Part shown: positions 31,746 to 44,950 of the stretch, one piece after another
Layout: every line of letters starts with the position of its first letter
Numbering within the stretch: position 1 is the stretch's first letter
NCBI GenBank assembly: GCA_947650365.1
Contig: OX393549.1
Span: 22,531,572-22,595,571, forward strand
Direction of reading: 5' to 3'
From: Chamaelirium japonicum
Lineage: Eukaryota > Streptophyta > Magnoliopsida > Liliales > Melanthiaceae
Length of the DNA: 64,000 bases
Program-made: the position numbers and the translations under genes
The notes under the pieces: generated by a model
What the model saw: the letters and a program-made list of their open reading frames with translations, nothing else
Database searches by the model: none
Told to the model about the DNA's origin: nothing

Positions 31746-34700
31746 ATGGCCGGGACAAGCAGCGATGCGTTTGCTCCAAGCCTTTCACCAATCGCCGAGT
31801 CTCCGCTACTCCGACACGTTGGTCCAGTAAATCCGGAGGGTGATGTTCCCCCAATGGTACGTGTCTATACTCGGCGTACTCGAACTCTTACGGATGTCTT
31901 CACGCCAGAAATTACTGCCGAAGATGCTCGCCAAAGCGCTGACGAGGCCTTGGTACATGAAGAAACGAGCCTCGATCCTGGAATCCATGTCCAAGAGTTT
32001 AGGGAGGACCAGCCCCAACCCCGAGCCCGTTCGGATTCTCCAGCAGATGCTGCACCTCCTCTGCAGGGGGCAAACGTTCGTCATCAAGCAGAAGCAAGTC
32101 ACCGCAACTACATCTCCGACGATGATGGCAAGGATGCAAACGTGCAATATCGGGACGTCCTCCGTCATCATCCTCCGTCCGCTCTTCAACTTCAAGTTAT
32201 GCAAATGGGCGAGCAGATGGCCCAAATCACTCGGCTAATAGAGGAGAAGGATCGTCACATCAACACTTTGCTTTAAAAGCTAAGCGCAAAGGATGTGGCT
32301 ACGAACGATCAACCCATTGCTTCCCCGGTAGCCGCTCCAGCTCTGTCCTTAACCCTCGCGCCTGCAGAGGTTGTTCCAATAATTCAAGCGGTTACTCCAG
32401 CACTCTCGTCAGTTCCCGTCCCGGTGGAAGACGTCTCATCAGCACCAGTCTCGGTGACCACACAACCTCCGGCAACGACAACAATGAATGCCCAGCAAAT
32501 ACAACCGTTGGTAGCCGACATGATGCGCTCCCATGGCAGTGGCCTTCCTCCAATCACGGCGGCATACTCGAAGCCTTATACCGTGAGGATCCAGCAGCTG
32601 CGCTTCCCCATCGGGTTCCAACCACCAAAGTTCCAGCACTTCGACGGGAAGGAAAATCCAAGACAGCACATCGCTCACTTCATCGAAACCTGCAACAATA
32701 CCGGTACGTATGGCGACGAGATGGTGAAGCAGTTCGTTCGCACCCTCAAGGGCAACGCATTCAACTGGTATGTAGATCTTCCTCCAGGATCCATCGACAG
32801 CTGGGACCAGATGGAGAGGGAGTTCCTCAATCGCTTCTACAGCACCAGACGCACCGTCAGCATGACCGAGCTTACTGCCGTCAAGCAAAGGAAGGATGAG
32901 CCGGTAATCGACTACATCAACCGATGGAGGAATCTCATGTTGAATTCACAAGACCGCTTGTCTGAAGACTCGGCCATCGAGATGTGCACCCAAGGTATGT
33001 ATTGGGGCCTGCTCTAAATCCTCAAAGGTATCAAGCCTCGGTCCTTCGAAGAACTCACAACTCGGGCTCATGACATGGAACTCAGTCTAGCAAACCGCCT
33101 AGACTCGAAGAACAAGGATTTTCTAAAGGTGGAGAAGAAGGACAAGCCGCATGCACCAAAACCGAAGCAAGTCAATGTTGCTGACGTTGCTTCAACCTCC
33201 AAGCCGCTCAAGATCGGTGGCAAGCCGGATCAGAAGAAGGAAGTCGCCATACTGCTGCCTCCGCCGCAAAGACAAAGGATGACCCTCGAGGAGCTCGAAG
33301 CCAAAGAATACCCTTTCCCGGACTCAGAAGTCTCCTCCATGTTTGATCAACTGCCGCACGAGAAGATGATAGAGCTCCCTCCTTCAAAGAGGCCCGAGTA
33401 GATGCATCGCGTCGACGACCCTCTCTTCTGCAAATACCACCGGGTGGTAAGTCATCCCATCGAAAGATGCTTCGTCTTCAAGGAAAGAATCATGGCGCTC
33501 ACAAAGCAAGAAAAGATAGAGATCGACTCCGGAGAGGTCACTACGGCCAACATGACATCCATCACCTTCGGCTCCTTCTCGTCGGTACTCGTTGCTGCAC
33601 GACAAAGAACACCCAAATTGCACATCAACCGTCAAAGGCCAACCGCTAAGTCAAGTTCCCAGCTGAAGGTCTCGAAGCGACGCCAATATGCTCCTGCGTT
33701 CACTAAGGAAGAAATGCCGCTGCCCCGGGGGCAATCATCGCTCACACCAGCACCCCTCCCAAGCAATGCTACATCCCAACGAGCGCTCTAAAAGAGATAT
33801 GAGCAAGGAGATCCAGAAGTTGGCCTGCTGAGCCAGCATTCGGGGAAGTTCGACTATTACGTCCTCTACTCAAAGCCTTCGTCCATCTCGATTGAAGAAA
33901 TCAAGCCCACCGACTGGGGATCGGAAGACGAGCTAGTGGAGCTTCAAGAAGAGCAAATCCTTTCCAGTCAAGCTACATCCCAATATGCTCTCCAAAAGAG
34001 ATATGAACAAGGAGATCCAGAAGTTGGTCTGCTGGGCCAACAGTCGGGGAAGTTCGACTATTACGTCCTCTACTCAAAGCTTTTGTCCGTCTCGATTGAA
34101 GAAATCAAGCCCACCGGCTGGGGATCGGAAGACGAGCCAGTAGAGCCTCTAAAAGAACAAGTTCCTCCAATTGATAAGGAACCGGCTGCCACTGCCGAAT
34201 ATCATCTTGACAGGGGAGAATCTACTGACGAAGAGGCATGGGTCATGCTACCCCGATGACGAAGGCCACGGCAGACAAGACAACGTAAGCAAGACCGGGT
34301 AGTGAGGAGATTTCCTGAGCGGAGGACTTACAAGAAGAAAAGCAAGACTCCAGGAAGGAAGGCGTTCAAAGTGCCGCCAGCAAACCCAGATGATCTCCTC
34401 CAGTAAAGCCTTCCAGAACTAGCAACGTTGCAAGAGTTCTTTCTCGATCACTTCCTCCCAGTCGATCAGCACATCAGGGTCTCGTGCTGCATGGTCGAAG
34501 TTCATAAAGCGTCGGAAGGAAAAGGCAAGATCGAGAATTCTGAAGAAGGCGACTCCACCGACGAGGGAGACGACCCCGAAAAAGGGGGCACTGCCTCTCA
34601 TAACGAAGCAATCCTCCACTTGCCGCTTGTAGAAGCTCTGCATCTTCCGAAGAAGGCTCGCCTGGCAATGGCTGCAGCCTTGGCAGACCCGGACAGCTAC

Positions 34701-37700
34701 AAGAGGAAAAGGAAGGGTGGTGAGAAGAGCAAGACTGTGGCCGCATGTGATGTGACGATAACCTTCTTGGACGAGGACTTGCAACTCGGAACACGATTGC
34801 ACAACCGGCCCGTCTACGTTTCGGGATACATTAAAGAGAAGCCGGTGAATCAAATCATGCTAGACTGTGGCTCCGCTATCAACATTATGCCCATCCAGAC
34901 AATGCGACAACTCGGCATCATCAATGACCAACTCTCGCACAGCCAGCTGGTCATTCAAGGGTTTAACCAGGGTGGACAGTCCACTATCGGAATCATCCGC
35001 CTGAAGCTATCCATCAGCCCGCTCGATATAACGGTCCTCTTCCACATCATCGATTGCCAGACATCGTATCGCCTCCTATTGGGCAGGCCATGGCTATATA
35101 AGAACGGCGTTGTAGTATCCACCTGGCACCAGTGCCTCAAGTACTATGAGGAAGGCATAGAGAAGTGCATCACAGCCGATGATAAACCGTTCAATGAAGC
35201 CGAGGCGCATCTGGCCGATGCCAAGTTTTATCAAGCAAAAGACCTAGTCGCGAAAGTCCTTTCAACTAAAGCCCCTCGAGCCCAGAAGGCTGAAGAAATA
35301 AAACAGGACGAGGCTCCTCCACCTGCAAAACCGATGCAACCTTCTGACAAGGCAAGACTTGAGGTCCAAGAAGTGTCAAAATCAAGACAAAGGATGCGCA
35401 TTAGTTCCGAGTCAAGAGCAATGCAACATACCCCGTTGCCCGTCCAAGTGACGCCAGTCCTGCGTCTCGCACCTCAGTGGCTTCATAAATCCGAGCGATC
35501 GCCTTCTACTCCGGCAAGAAAGCTGGCCCCGCCATTATCACAGGCCAATATCGTCACTCTGCAAGAAATGACGTTGCCATAACCTAGTCTGACGCAAGCT
35601 CCGAACCCGAGCAGATCTGCCGAATCCGTCAACCCTAATCAACTCGGATTCAAGCCGAAAGGGAGTTGGGGGCAAAATGCTGCCAAGTTGCTGTTCAAAG
35701 CCGGCTATGACAAAGAAAGCATCATGGGCACACTTCCCCCAACAACAATTCCACATGGGATGACGAGGACTCAAGCTCGCCTCTTCCAAAACAGTGAACA
35801 AATTCTCCCGTATCGTCGAGGTATCGGCTCCAGTCAAACTCCGTTGATCGTCAGGACCGTAGCAAAGAAGACCTTCACATCTAACTACGTCGGGGCAAAG
35901 ATGGTAGACAAAGCAGCTAAAGGATCGATAGTCTCCAATGTGCGCTCTACCTACGCCAGCCATCACGACAGCAAAAGAAGAAGGCGACGAGCCCGATGCC
36001 AAGCCTTACTCCAGGAACAAAACAAAAGCAGTCAAAGCCGGTCGAATCCACAACGCACATCCGTGTTCGAAAGGCTCGGGCCAGTCAAGCAATCAAAGAA
36101 GAAGCCAGTGTTCGACCGTTTGGGAAGGCCAGTCGAGGACGTCGTTTCAACACCCACCCACCCACCCATGGCAGCAGTACACCACATCTCCGTTATGGGT
36201 CCTGGCAACGGTGATACTTCTACTTTGGATGACGAGTTGCAAGATGCCTCGCCGGTCCTCGAAGAAGGGGGGCAGTCCACCGTTGATGACTTGAAGGAAA
36301 TCAACTTGGGCATAGAAACGGAGCCTCGGCCTACATTCATTAGCACACTCTTGACTCCTGAAGAAGAGGCTGCATACATCAAACTGCTCAAAGAATATAG
36401 AGATGTCTTCGCATGGTCCTACAAGGAGATACCAGGTCTCGATCCCAAAATCGCAGTGCACCAGCTTAGCGTCAAACACGGAGCCAGTGCTATCAAGCAA
36501 GGACAAAGACGCTACCGGCCGGAACTGGTACCCCAAATAGAAGGCGAAGTGAACAAGCTAATTGAAGCCGACTTCATCCGGGAGGTCAAGTACCCGACAT
36601 GGATCTCTAGCGTCGTCCCAGTTAAAAAGAAGAATGGCCAAATCTGAGTGTGCGTGGACTTTAGGGACTTGAACAACGCATATCCAAAGGATGACTTCCC
36701 CTTACCAATCACGGAGCTAATGGTGGACGCGATGACAGGCCACGAGGTGCTAACTTTTATGGATGGATCCTCAGGCTACAATCAAATTCAGATGGCACCA
36801 AAGGACGAAGAGCTCACAGCATTCCATACTCCGAAAGGAATCTACTGCTACAAAGTTATGCCGTTCGGCTTGAAGAACGCAGGAGCCACCTACCAATGAG
36901 CTATGCAGAAAATCTTCGACGACATTCTTCATCAAAATGTGGAGTGCTATGTCGACGACCTGGTTGTGAAATCTAAGAAGAAATCGACACATCTACAGGA
37001 TCTCGAACTAATCTTTAAACGGCTTCGAAGGTACTAACTCCGCATGAATCCACTCAAGTGCGCATTCGGAGTCTCCTCAGGCAAGTTCCTCGACTTCGTC
37101 GTACGACATCGAGGCATTAAGATAGATCAATCCAAAATTGATGCTATCGTCAATATGCCCGCACCAAAGACAGTGCGAGAACTCAGAGGCCTCCAAGGGC
37201 ACTTGGCGTATATCCGAATATACATCGCCAACCTAGCTGGGAAGTGCCGCCCGTTTAGTCACCTCATGAAGAAAGGAGTGCCGTTCAAATGGGATGATGC
37301 TTGCCAAGAAGCACTCCAAAGCATCAAAGCCTATCTATTGAAGCCGCCAGTTCTATCAGCACCAGTTCAAGGAAGGCCTCTAATCCTCTACATTAGTGCC
37401 CAGGAGCAATCCTTGGGGGCACTCCTGGCTCAGAATAATGAGCTTGGCAAGGAGACGGCTTGCTACTACTTGAGCCGCACTCTCGTCGGTGCAGAGCTAA
37501 ATTACTCCCCGATTGAGAAGGTCTGCTTAGCACTCATCTTCGCCACGAAAAAGCTACGACACTATATGCTGGCTCATACCGTCAGACTCGTCTCGAAGGC
37601 CGACCCCCTCAAGTTCATCATGTCAAGACCAGTGCTCTCTGGACGTCTGGCAAAGTGGGCACTGCTTCTCCTCGAATTTGATATCACCTTCGTACCACAG

Positions 37701-39575
37701 AAAGCAGTTAAGGGACAAGCTCTCGCGAACTTCCTCGCAGAATATCCCCTCGCAGCAGAATGGGAATTATCAGAAGATCTCCAAGAAGAAGAAGTATTCT
37801 CCATCGACATCGCCCCCTCCTGGAAGATGTTCTTTGACGGCGCAGCAAGACAGGACATAGTGGGAGCCGGAGTCATCTTCGTCACTCCAGACAACGAAAT
37901 ACTCTCCTTCTCATTCCTGCTGTCGGAACCGTGTTCCAATAATGTGGCAGAGTATCAAGCTCTACTCATCGGTCTCGAACTCGCCAACGATATGAAGCTT
38001 CAAGGACTTGAGATTTTTGGTGACTCTCAACTCGTTATCCAGCAAGTCTTGGGGGCATACGAAGTCAACAAAGAAGACCTAGTGCCGTTGCACGCGCGAG
38101 CTTTAGAACTCCTTGGCAAACTCAAGGTTGCTTCCATTCAGCACGTCTCCAGAAACCTCAACCAGCAAGCTGACACACTCGCAAACTTGGCGGCTACACT
38201 TCCGTTTCCAAAAGAACGTCAGCTCAGTGTCTCCGTCTGCAGGAGAATCGTGATCACCAAAGAAGAAGGTCCTAATGAAATTCCAATTCAAACCAACGCG
38301 GTGCACGTCCTCGAAATTGAAGAGCAAGACTGGAGATAACCTTTTGTGAATTATCTCGCCCATGGTAAACTCCCCGAAGATCCAAGGTATAAAATTGACA
38401 TCTGTCGACGATCTCTGAAGTTCTACCACTTCAACAACGAGTTGTACCATCAGAGTTACGATGACACGCTCCTGAGGTGCCTCGCAAAGGAAGAGGCAAA
38501 AGCAGCACTGGAAGAAGTACATGCTGGAATCTGCAGCTCGCACCAGTCCGGTCCAAAGCTCCACTTTCGCGTCAGGAGGATGGGCTATTACTGGCCCACC
38601 ATGGTCAAGGACAGCTTATAGTTCACAAAGAAATGTCATGCATGCCAGCTACACGGAGACTACATCCGTCAACCGCCGGAGCCTCTGCACCCAACAATCG
38701 CGTCTTGGCCCTTCGACGGATGGGGACTCGATATTGTCGGTCCCCTGCCCAAGTCATCCAAGCAACATCTCTATATTCTGGCGGCAACAGACTACTTCTC
38801 CAAGTGGGCTGAAGCAATACCTCTAAGGGAAGTTACAAGGCACTCTGTCATCAGCTTTATCCAGAATGACATCATTTTTCGATACGGAGTCCCTCGATAC
38901 ATCGTAACGGATAACGGAAAGCAATTCAAGAATGTTGCTGTCAGCCAGTTCTGCGCTAGGTATGACATTAAGCAGAAGTGCTCAATGATGTACAACGCTT
39001 CGGCCAATGGTCTGGCAGAGGCCTTCAACAAGACTCTGTGCAAGCTGCTAGAGAGAACTATGTCGAAGACAAAGAAGGACTGGCACGAACGCATGGGCGA
39101 AGCGCTATGGGCCTACCGAACATCTTTTCGCACTCCAACGCAAGCAACTCCGTACTCCCTCGTCTATGGTGTAGAAGTCGTTCTTCCGCTCGAGCTTCAG
39201 ATCCCATCGCTCAGAATAGCAATCCAGGAAGGCCTCACCAGCGACGACAACGCCCAGCTCTGCCTAGCAGAATTAGAGGCATTGGATGAAAGACGCCTCG
39301 AAGCTCAGCAACGTCTGGAGTGTTATCAGGCCAGACTGACTCGCGCCTTCAACAAGAAGATCCATCCTCGATCGTTCCAAATAGGGGAACTGGTGCTGGC
39401 AGTCAAACGCCCCATCATTCTCTTGCATCGAGGAGGGAAGAAATTTGATGCCAAGTGGGATAGCCCGCACTCCGTCAAGGAAGTCTACTCCAACGGCGCC
39501 TATCTCCTCATAACGCCAGAAGGGCTGACACTCGGCCCTATCAACGGCAAGTACCTCAAAAGGTACTATGCCTAA
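31746..39575 (+). pseudogene. Tat-type Ty3/gypsy gag-pol, single frame with twelve stops
   Basis: One continuous reading frame of 2,609 codons without any frameshift, broken by stops at 32,274, 33,015, 33,399, 33,789, 34,257, 34,404, 35,580, 36,645, 36,897, 37,035, 38,337 and 38,619. Domains in order (residues of the frame): gag (about 295-420); aspartic protease with LDCGSAINIM (catalytic Asp about 1,040); reverse transcriptase with YVDD (36,948-36,959, residue 1,735); gypsy RNase H (about 1,845-2,000); a second RNase H starting FFDGAARQDIVGAG (about 2,025-2,150); integrase with a CHAC zinc motif (38,634 on) and D, D, E at 38,730, 38,910 and 39,018, giving 35 residues between the last two. 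A second RNase H marks the Tat lineage. All stops can arise by one C-to-T change from CAA, CAG or CGA. The element cannot make full-length protein. Confidence 0.93.
33768..34175 (+). repeat. Tandem duplication, 2 x 204 bp, in the gag-protease linker
   Basis: Units 33,768-33,971 and 33,972-34,175 both begin GCTACATCCCAA. At 204 bp the duplication is in frame (68 codons). The first unit has CTCTAAAAG where the second has CTCCAAAAG, showing directly that the stop at 33,789 came from CAA. Confidence 0.88.
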
Positions 39576-39814
39576 AGGAAGGCCACACCCCTTGCGAAAA
39601 AAAAAACTATGTGCGACTTGATCCCCCTTAGGGGGGTACGTAGGCAGCCTGAGAAGTCACTTCAGGTTCAGTCCGACCAAAAGAAAAAGTCAACAATGAT
39701 CCATGCAAAAATGCGGCAAAACGAGGTGATATTATTAGATATTCAAGAGAAAGGCAATACATGACATAAGTTTTAAAAGAAAGCTACAATGCAAAACGAC
39801 TAGACGAGGAGCAG
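39576..39814 (+). other. Untranslated stretch after pol
   Basis: Contains an A run, CCCCCTTAGGGGGG and GTACGTAGGCAGCCTGA, a sequence type common after pol in Tat elements. No gene. Confidence 0.5.
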
Positions 39815-41363
39815 CTAAAAGAAGGTATCCAGAGCTCGAAGGCAGCGCATTAACTCCTCTCTAGTAGCCTCCACTCGCTGAAGTTCCACGGGATGTGTGG
39901 CCAAGAGCTCGCGACGGGCTGCCAAGTCTGACTGCTGCTTCAAGTAGCTCACCCTTAAAGCACTCTCTGCGGTCTCAGCTCGCTCCAGACGAGACTCTAC
40001 CTTCCGAAGTGAGGCGTGCACCGATTCTATCTTCTTTTGAGCCTTAGATAGGTTGGAAGCGGCCTCTGCAAGCTGGTGCTCTGACTGACACAAGCTCGCC
40101 TCGGCGACCGCTAGCTCAGAAGGAGTGCTCCCCTCTAGTAAAGCTCGCCGGGAGCGATAAGCCTCGCTGTCAGTCATGAGCAAGTTCATCTGGGTGACGA
40201 AAGAAGAACTGTCCACCTTGAACTCCTCCAGGCTCGCACAAAACTCTGCACCGTCGGTAGACCACCAGTCTTGGAGGGCGGCAAAACTTGCATCTTAAAA
40301 GAGCTCCAGCGTCGACTTGATGTACTGCCAACAACTCGCAAGAAAAAACTCAAAACTCTGCTCCTCGGCCTTAAGCTCGGGCGAGGTGCCTCAGAATAGG
40401 TAGGCAAAACCTTCCCTTCCACTGCGGTCGCCACGGGAGCTGCTTTTGTCGAAGAGGCCGGCAAAACTGGAGAAACCGTCGCCACGGTTGCAACAACTGT
40501 CTCCTCCAACAAGCTTGAGAGCACAGCAGCCGGGGAACGCCGCTTGTCAACGCTCGAAACTTCGGCCTCCTCATGAAAAGATAGAGCGTCGACGTTAATG
40601 CCGTCCAGGTCAATATCGTCGCTAGGGAAGTTCTCCCCGCAAACCCCGAGGAGGTCCAGATTATCCGGAGGAACATCTAGCCCGTATTCCCCAGGCACTT
40701 CCTGCGCGGCCCCAGTAGACGAATGCCCGTGAGATGCCTTCAGAGAGGTCGCCCCACATTCCACCACTATAATGGAATCTGCCCAAAAGAAATACACTAC
40801 TCAGTATAATGGAACCTCCTGAGCAAGGAAAGGAAGTTAGATAAGGAGAACTTCATACCTGCAAGGTTAGACGAAGCCGCCCCAGACGGAGGGATCACCT
40901 CGTCTCTTAGAAGGCCGGGCTCCTCGACATCCTCAACCGGACAAGGAACCCTCGAAGTCATCCCGCGGGGAATGCACACCTTTTGTCTTTTGGGCGGGGC
41001 ACCCTCAATAGCGGCACTAGCAAGGTTGGCTTCTAACATGGGAGCCGAAGAAGGGGCACGACGAGCACTGAAAAGACGGCTGCAACTCTTCTGGGCCCTC
41101 TGAAGCCCCAATCGGAGGCGACGATCTTCCACTCCCGCAGAAGGATCAAAGCAAAAAATTTTAAACTCACTACTCGCCAGAACATCAATCGGGAAACTCA
41201 CAAGCAAGGGGGAAACTCGCTCTTCAATCCACTTGCAGTAGTCTGGAGTGGCGGCATCCCGAAACCCAGACTTGGTCCCAGGGAAGAAGCTGCCGCCAGT
41301 CAATCGAGCATAAAGAGAAGCCCAGAGGCGGTAACCTTCCTGCGGACTGATGCGCCCCTGCAA
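39815..41363 (-). pseudogene. Antisense ORF of the Tat-type gypsy element, spliced and truncated
   Basis: Minus-strand coding sequence between pol and the missing 3' LTR, where Retand-type Tat elements carry an additional antisense ORF of unknown function. Pieces: 41,363-40,859 (GYRLWASLYARLTGG and a basic segment); a predicted 80 bp GT-AG intron (40,858-40,779, acceptor TTTTGGGCAG); 40,778-40,2xx (acidic, then Ala/Pro-rich) with frame breaks near 40,300; and a C-terminal coiled coil 40,216-39,815 with heptad-like Leu/Ala/Glu patterning. Another acceptor-like TTGCAG precedes the first piece at about 41,364, so an upstream exon should lie beyond, where the element is cut off. Exon structure is predicted by eye. 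Confidence 0.6.
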
Positions 41364-41485
41364 CTAATATCCCATGTGTTAAGTTTCATCCGCTAGGGTT
41401 TGCATGGCCAGGAATAGAAGACTTCTTTATCCTATTTGAGCTTCTATGATATAACTGCATATAATATTGTTTTCCTTTTCTATAG
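41364..41485. other. Junction of truncated gypsy element and defensin 3 intron
   Basis: Up to about 41,430 the sequence belongs to neither recognised partner. From CTATTTGAGC (about 41,431) it matches the intron 3' part of defensin 2 (21,157 on), with the acceptor TTTTCTATAG ending at 41,485. The gypsy 3' LTR and the defensin exon 1 are both missing here. Confidence 0.65.
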
Positions 41486-41655
41486 AGATGGGGATGACGA
41501 TGGTGGAGACGAGGACTTGCGAGTCACCGAGCCAGAATTTCAAGGGCCCGTGCTTGAGGTCCAGCAACTGCGCCACTGTCTGCCAAACGAAGCACTTCTC
41601 TAGAGGCGAGTGTCGTGGCTTCCGCCGTTGGTGCTTCTGCACCAACAAGTGCTGA
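41486..41655 (+). pseudogene. Plant defensin 3, exon 2 only (exon 1 lost)
   Basis: Exon 2 alone, with an intact acceptor and stop. It encodes a 47-residue mature-type domain with all eight cysteines at 3, 14, 20, 24, 34, 41, 43 and 47 and a gamma-core variant [11 protein letters not shown]. Net charge is about +7, the highest of the seven. The domain has no disabling change, but the signal-peptide exon is absent: upstream lies the truncated gypsy element, and no exon 1 was found at its other side near 29 kb. The 3' UTR still matches defensins 1 and 2. It could be expressed only if a new upstream exon were acquired, for which there is no evidence. Confidence 0.85.
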
Positions 41656-42532
41656 TGGATTCCTCACCCCAGCTTGGGGATGAAGGAAATGATGATGTTC
41701 TTGTTATCTTGCTTTCGGTGTGCCTCTTAAAAATAATATAGGCCTCAGCTTGTATTGGGCGATAGCTTGTGTGCCATGCCCGGAGGTTACTAATTACGTT
41801 TCACCTTTCATTTGTCAAGCTGTTTATGCTTTAAGAATCAAGTAGTGTTTTCTCGTATATATGTACATAACACTCTCCCATCACCCCATTCAGCTACAGG
41901 TTTCGGTCTGGTGAAATTCATGCTAGTCCAGGTGAAATATGTACATAATTTTCTTTGTTTTCAATTTTGCCCAAACAAAGCTACAGTGGCACCGGGGCGA
42001 AATCGAGCTAGGCTGCACGTGAAAATCCAATTTCGGTTAGGTATTTGGGAGACTTTAAAAGGAAATTCTTTTAGGGTTCGAGGTGGATGCTAATTGCATC
42101 CTTTGACTTCTACTAAGAGGTGCTACTATGGTTTGGGTTTCTTGATGATGGAGGTGGAAAACCTAGACGAGATTGATTGAGGAGGATTGATTGGATTGAA
42201 TGTGAGTCTTTGAAGCTTTCTAGGGTTTTGTTTGTCGAACTCTAAAGGAGGAGAGGCATAGATCTTGTTGGAGAAAGAAGAGTCGGGTTGTACTCGTTGC
42301 TTATTGCCACCATTGTTAAAGAAGCCTTTCTCGAGCTTTTGTTCACAGTGGTTTTCTCTTACAAGGGTTTCCACTTAAAATCATCATGTCAATTATGTGA
42401 TTGTTTATTCTTGTGTATTTGCAATTGTGTGTTCCCATTCGAATCGTCCCATGGAGGGATCATTGGAGTTCGAGTTGATCAATGCGTCCCTATGTCTACA
42501 AACTGCGTTACTGGAGATGAAGATATGATCTA
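41656..42532. other. Defensin 3 3' flank and unclassified sequence
   Basis: The first 200 bases are homologous to the 3' UTR of defensin 1. From about 41,900 to 42,532 no gene or repeat family was recognised; ORF 42,288-42,620 overlaps the next LTR and has no domain. Confidence 0.4.
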
Positions 42533-44950
42533 TATTGAGATTCGAGACCCTCGCGTAGCGGAACACGACAAGCATAGAAGCACCACGGCGGAGACGACCA
42601 CCGACAATATCGAGATATAGAAAGAACAAGCATAACACCCAGAAGTTCCGGCATCGAGCGATCAATGGATTCACTAGTATGGGAAAAACCCAAGATCAAT
42701 TACAATTGTCTTTATCCAATCCCTCATACACCCACAAAGAGATCCCACCTTGCGAGAAGAGAAACCGCAGCCCTACACCCCTTGGAACAAGAAGAAACCC
42801 TTCCTGAAACCCCACCGGTCTTCAATGGTTTCCTCTCCCTCTTTCTTGGTGATGGCTACCTTCTAATCTCTCCGTTAGATCTCTCTTGTGCCTTTGAGAA
42901 AATTCATGATTCCCTAGGTTCGTCGTAGGACCTCCCTTTTATAGGGTTACATTTGTATCCGACTTGGGGAAGGAGTCTCATGAGACCAAAATGCGTCACC
43001 CGTGTGCTGCCAGCCATAGTTGTGCGCATGACCTGGGGAGATCGTGCGCATGACCCGACCCGTGTTCTCGCCTGACTTTTCTGTCGATGCCAGTCATGTG
43101 CACGACTCTTCCTAGCCAACCCTTCCTTGCTCCCGAAGCTCCGTCTTTTGCCATTTCTTTGTGCACGAACCTTGACAATGTCCACCTTGGCTTCATAACA
43201 AGACGTGAGCATCTCTATGGATCTAATCACCATCTTTGCACCATAAATCCATCTCCTGATCATTGTCTCTGCCTTTTCCCCCACACCGGGAGCCCAATCA
43301 CCAAACTTGATGATTGCCCAAGCCTTTTGACTTCGTCGACCTCCTGATCAACCTCGCCCCTGAGCGTGCTCCACCAGCAACCTTGTTTTTTACCGAACAC
43401 CATGCATGCACCGCCGCTCTCCCAACTACTGTCATGATCAAGGAAGCTCCTACTTTCGCCCATCGACGATCCCGTCGTAAACCATGGCCCTTGATTTGCT
43501 TTGTGACACTTCCCACGCCCATCGCTCCCGAGCCATTGCCCGTCGGCCAACGCTCGAATATCTTCTGCACCCTACTGCACCACAGGCATGCCCGCAGCTG
43601 AGTACACCACCACCACGACCGTCGTCACCTTTTTTCCGCCATCAGTCGATAGCCACCGCACCCTGGTAGAACGTAGGTGTGCCCACGGCCGTGCCTGCCG
43701 CTACAGTGCCCACATCGCCCGTCGGCGATCCGCACCGGTTCCCGTCGACACCTCCACCAGTCGCTTATCGGTAACCCATATCAGTCCGCTCGTTGGCGGT
43801 TGAACACGATGCTGTCGGTGACTCCCGTGCCATCAAGGTGCTCCCCCTCGATCCAAGCACCCGCACGTACCGTGCCATTGTGGTCTACCACCACGATCCG
43901 TCAAGCCAGGGAGTAGGTGCCTTGATAGCACCCGCCTTCCGGCTAACGCTTTCGGTATCTCGAACCACCCCGAGGGAGGAGGTACTCAACCGCAACCTCC
44001 CCCTCGAAGTCTCCTTCGAAGACCCGAATCTCCTGGAGAGCACTGGATCGTGCCTCTCCCCATCATGCCCTTCGCCTAAGCACCGACCATCGTTGCGAAC
44101 AAGCCTCCCAGGGGGAGGTGCTATACCGCAACCTCTCCCCGAGCCTTCTGCATCCTTCTTGAGTGTCGCTCTCGAGTCCTCCGTTGCACCGCGTGTCGCG
44201 CGTGCGTCTCGGCTTCCTTTCTCAGTTTACCTTGCTTTACGCCATCAAACTAAAGCCTCCCCAGATCCCCCAACAATAGCTCTAATACCAATTTATTGAA
44301 ATTCGAGGTCCTCGTACAATGGAACACGACGAGGGTAGAAGCACCACAGTAGAGATGACCATCGACAAGACCGAGATTATAGAAAGAACAAGCAGAATAC
44401 CCAAGAAGTTCTGTCAATGACCGATCGATGAATTCACTAGTACGGGAAAAACATTAGATCAATTACAATTGTCTTTACCCAATGCCTCATACACCCACAA
44501 AGAGATCCCACCTTGAGAGAAAAAAAACCACAGCCCTACACCCCTTGGAACAAGAAGAAACCCTTCCCAAAGTCCCACCGGTCTTCGATGATTTCCTCTC
44601 CCTCTCCCTTGATAATGGCTACCTTCTAATCTCACCCTTAGAAAATGTAGGTCAAAGCGTGTCACCCATGTGCTACCAGCCATAGTTGTGCGCACGACCC
44701 GACCCATCTTCTCGCCCGACTTTTCTGTCGATGCCAGTCGTGCGCAAGACTTGACAGTCATGCGCACGACTCTTCCTGGCCGACCCTTCCTTGCTCCCGA
44801 AGCTCTGTCTTCTGCCTGTTTATTCGCGCATGAACATTGGAGTTGTATGTGGCTTGTTTGGAGCCACATACAAAAGATCGTCCTTCATGTCTTCTGAATG
44901 TTTATTCGCGCACGAACATTGGAGTTGTATGTGGCTTGTTTGGAGACACA
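42533..44950 (-). mobile_element. Short non-autonomous LTR element (minus strand)
   Basis: Two LTR-like copies in the same orientation, about 42,533-43,210 and 44,294-44,950, bracket about 1.1 kb. Next to the right copy lies the complement of a primer-binding site of the type TTGG(C/T)ATCAGAGC (near 44,283). The LTRs match the better-preserved copies in the palindrome (54,999-55,709 and 59,842-60,551). The internal sequence has only small, overlapping frames (43,087-44,299) without gag, protease or RT motifs, so the element could not move by itself. The right LTR has a 79 bp tandem duplication (units near 44,817 and 44,896) and is cut by the next element. Confidence 0.65.

Noticed and set aside
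34428-35582. A 384-codon host protein
   Set aside because: It is the protease-containing part of the gypsy gag-pol frame, bounded by two of the twelve nonsense codons.
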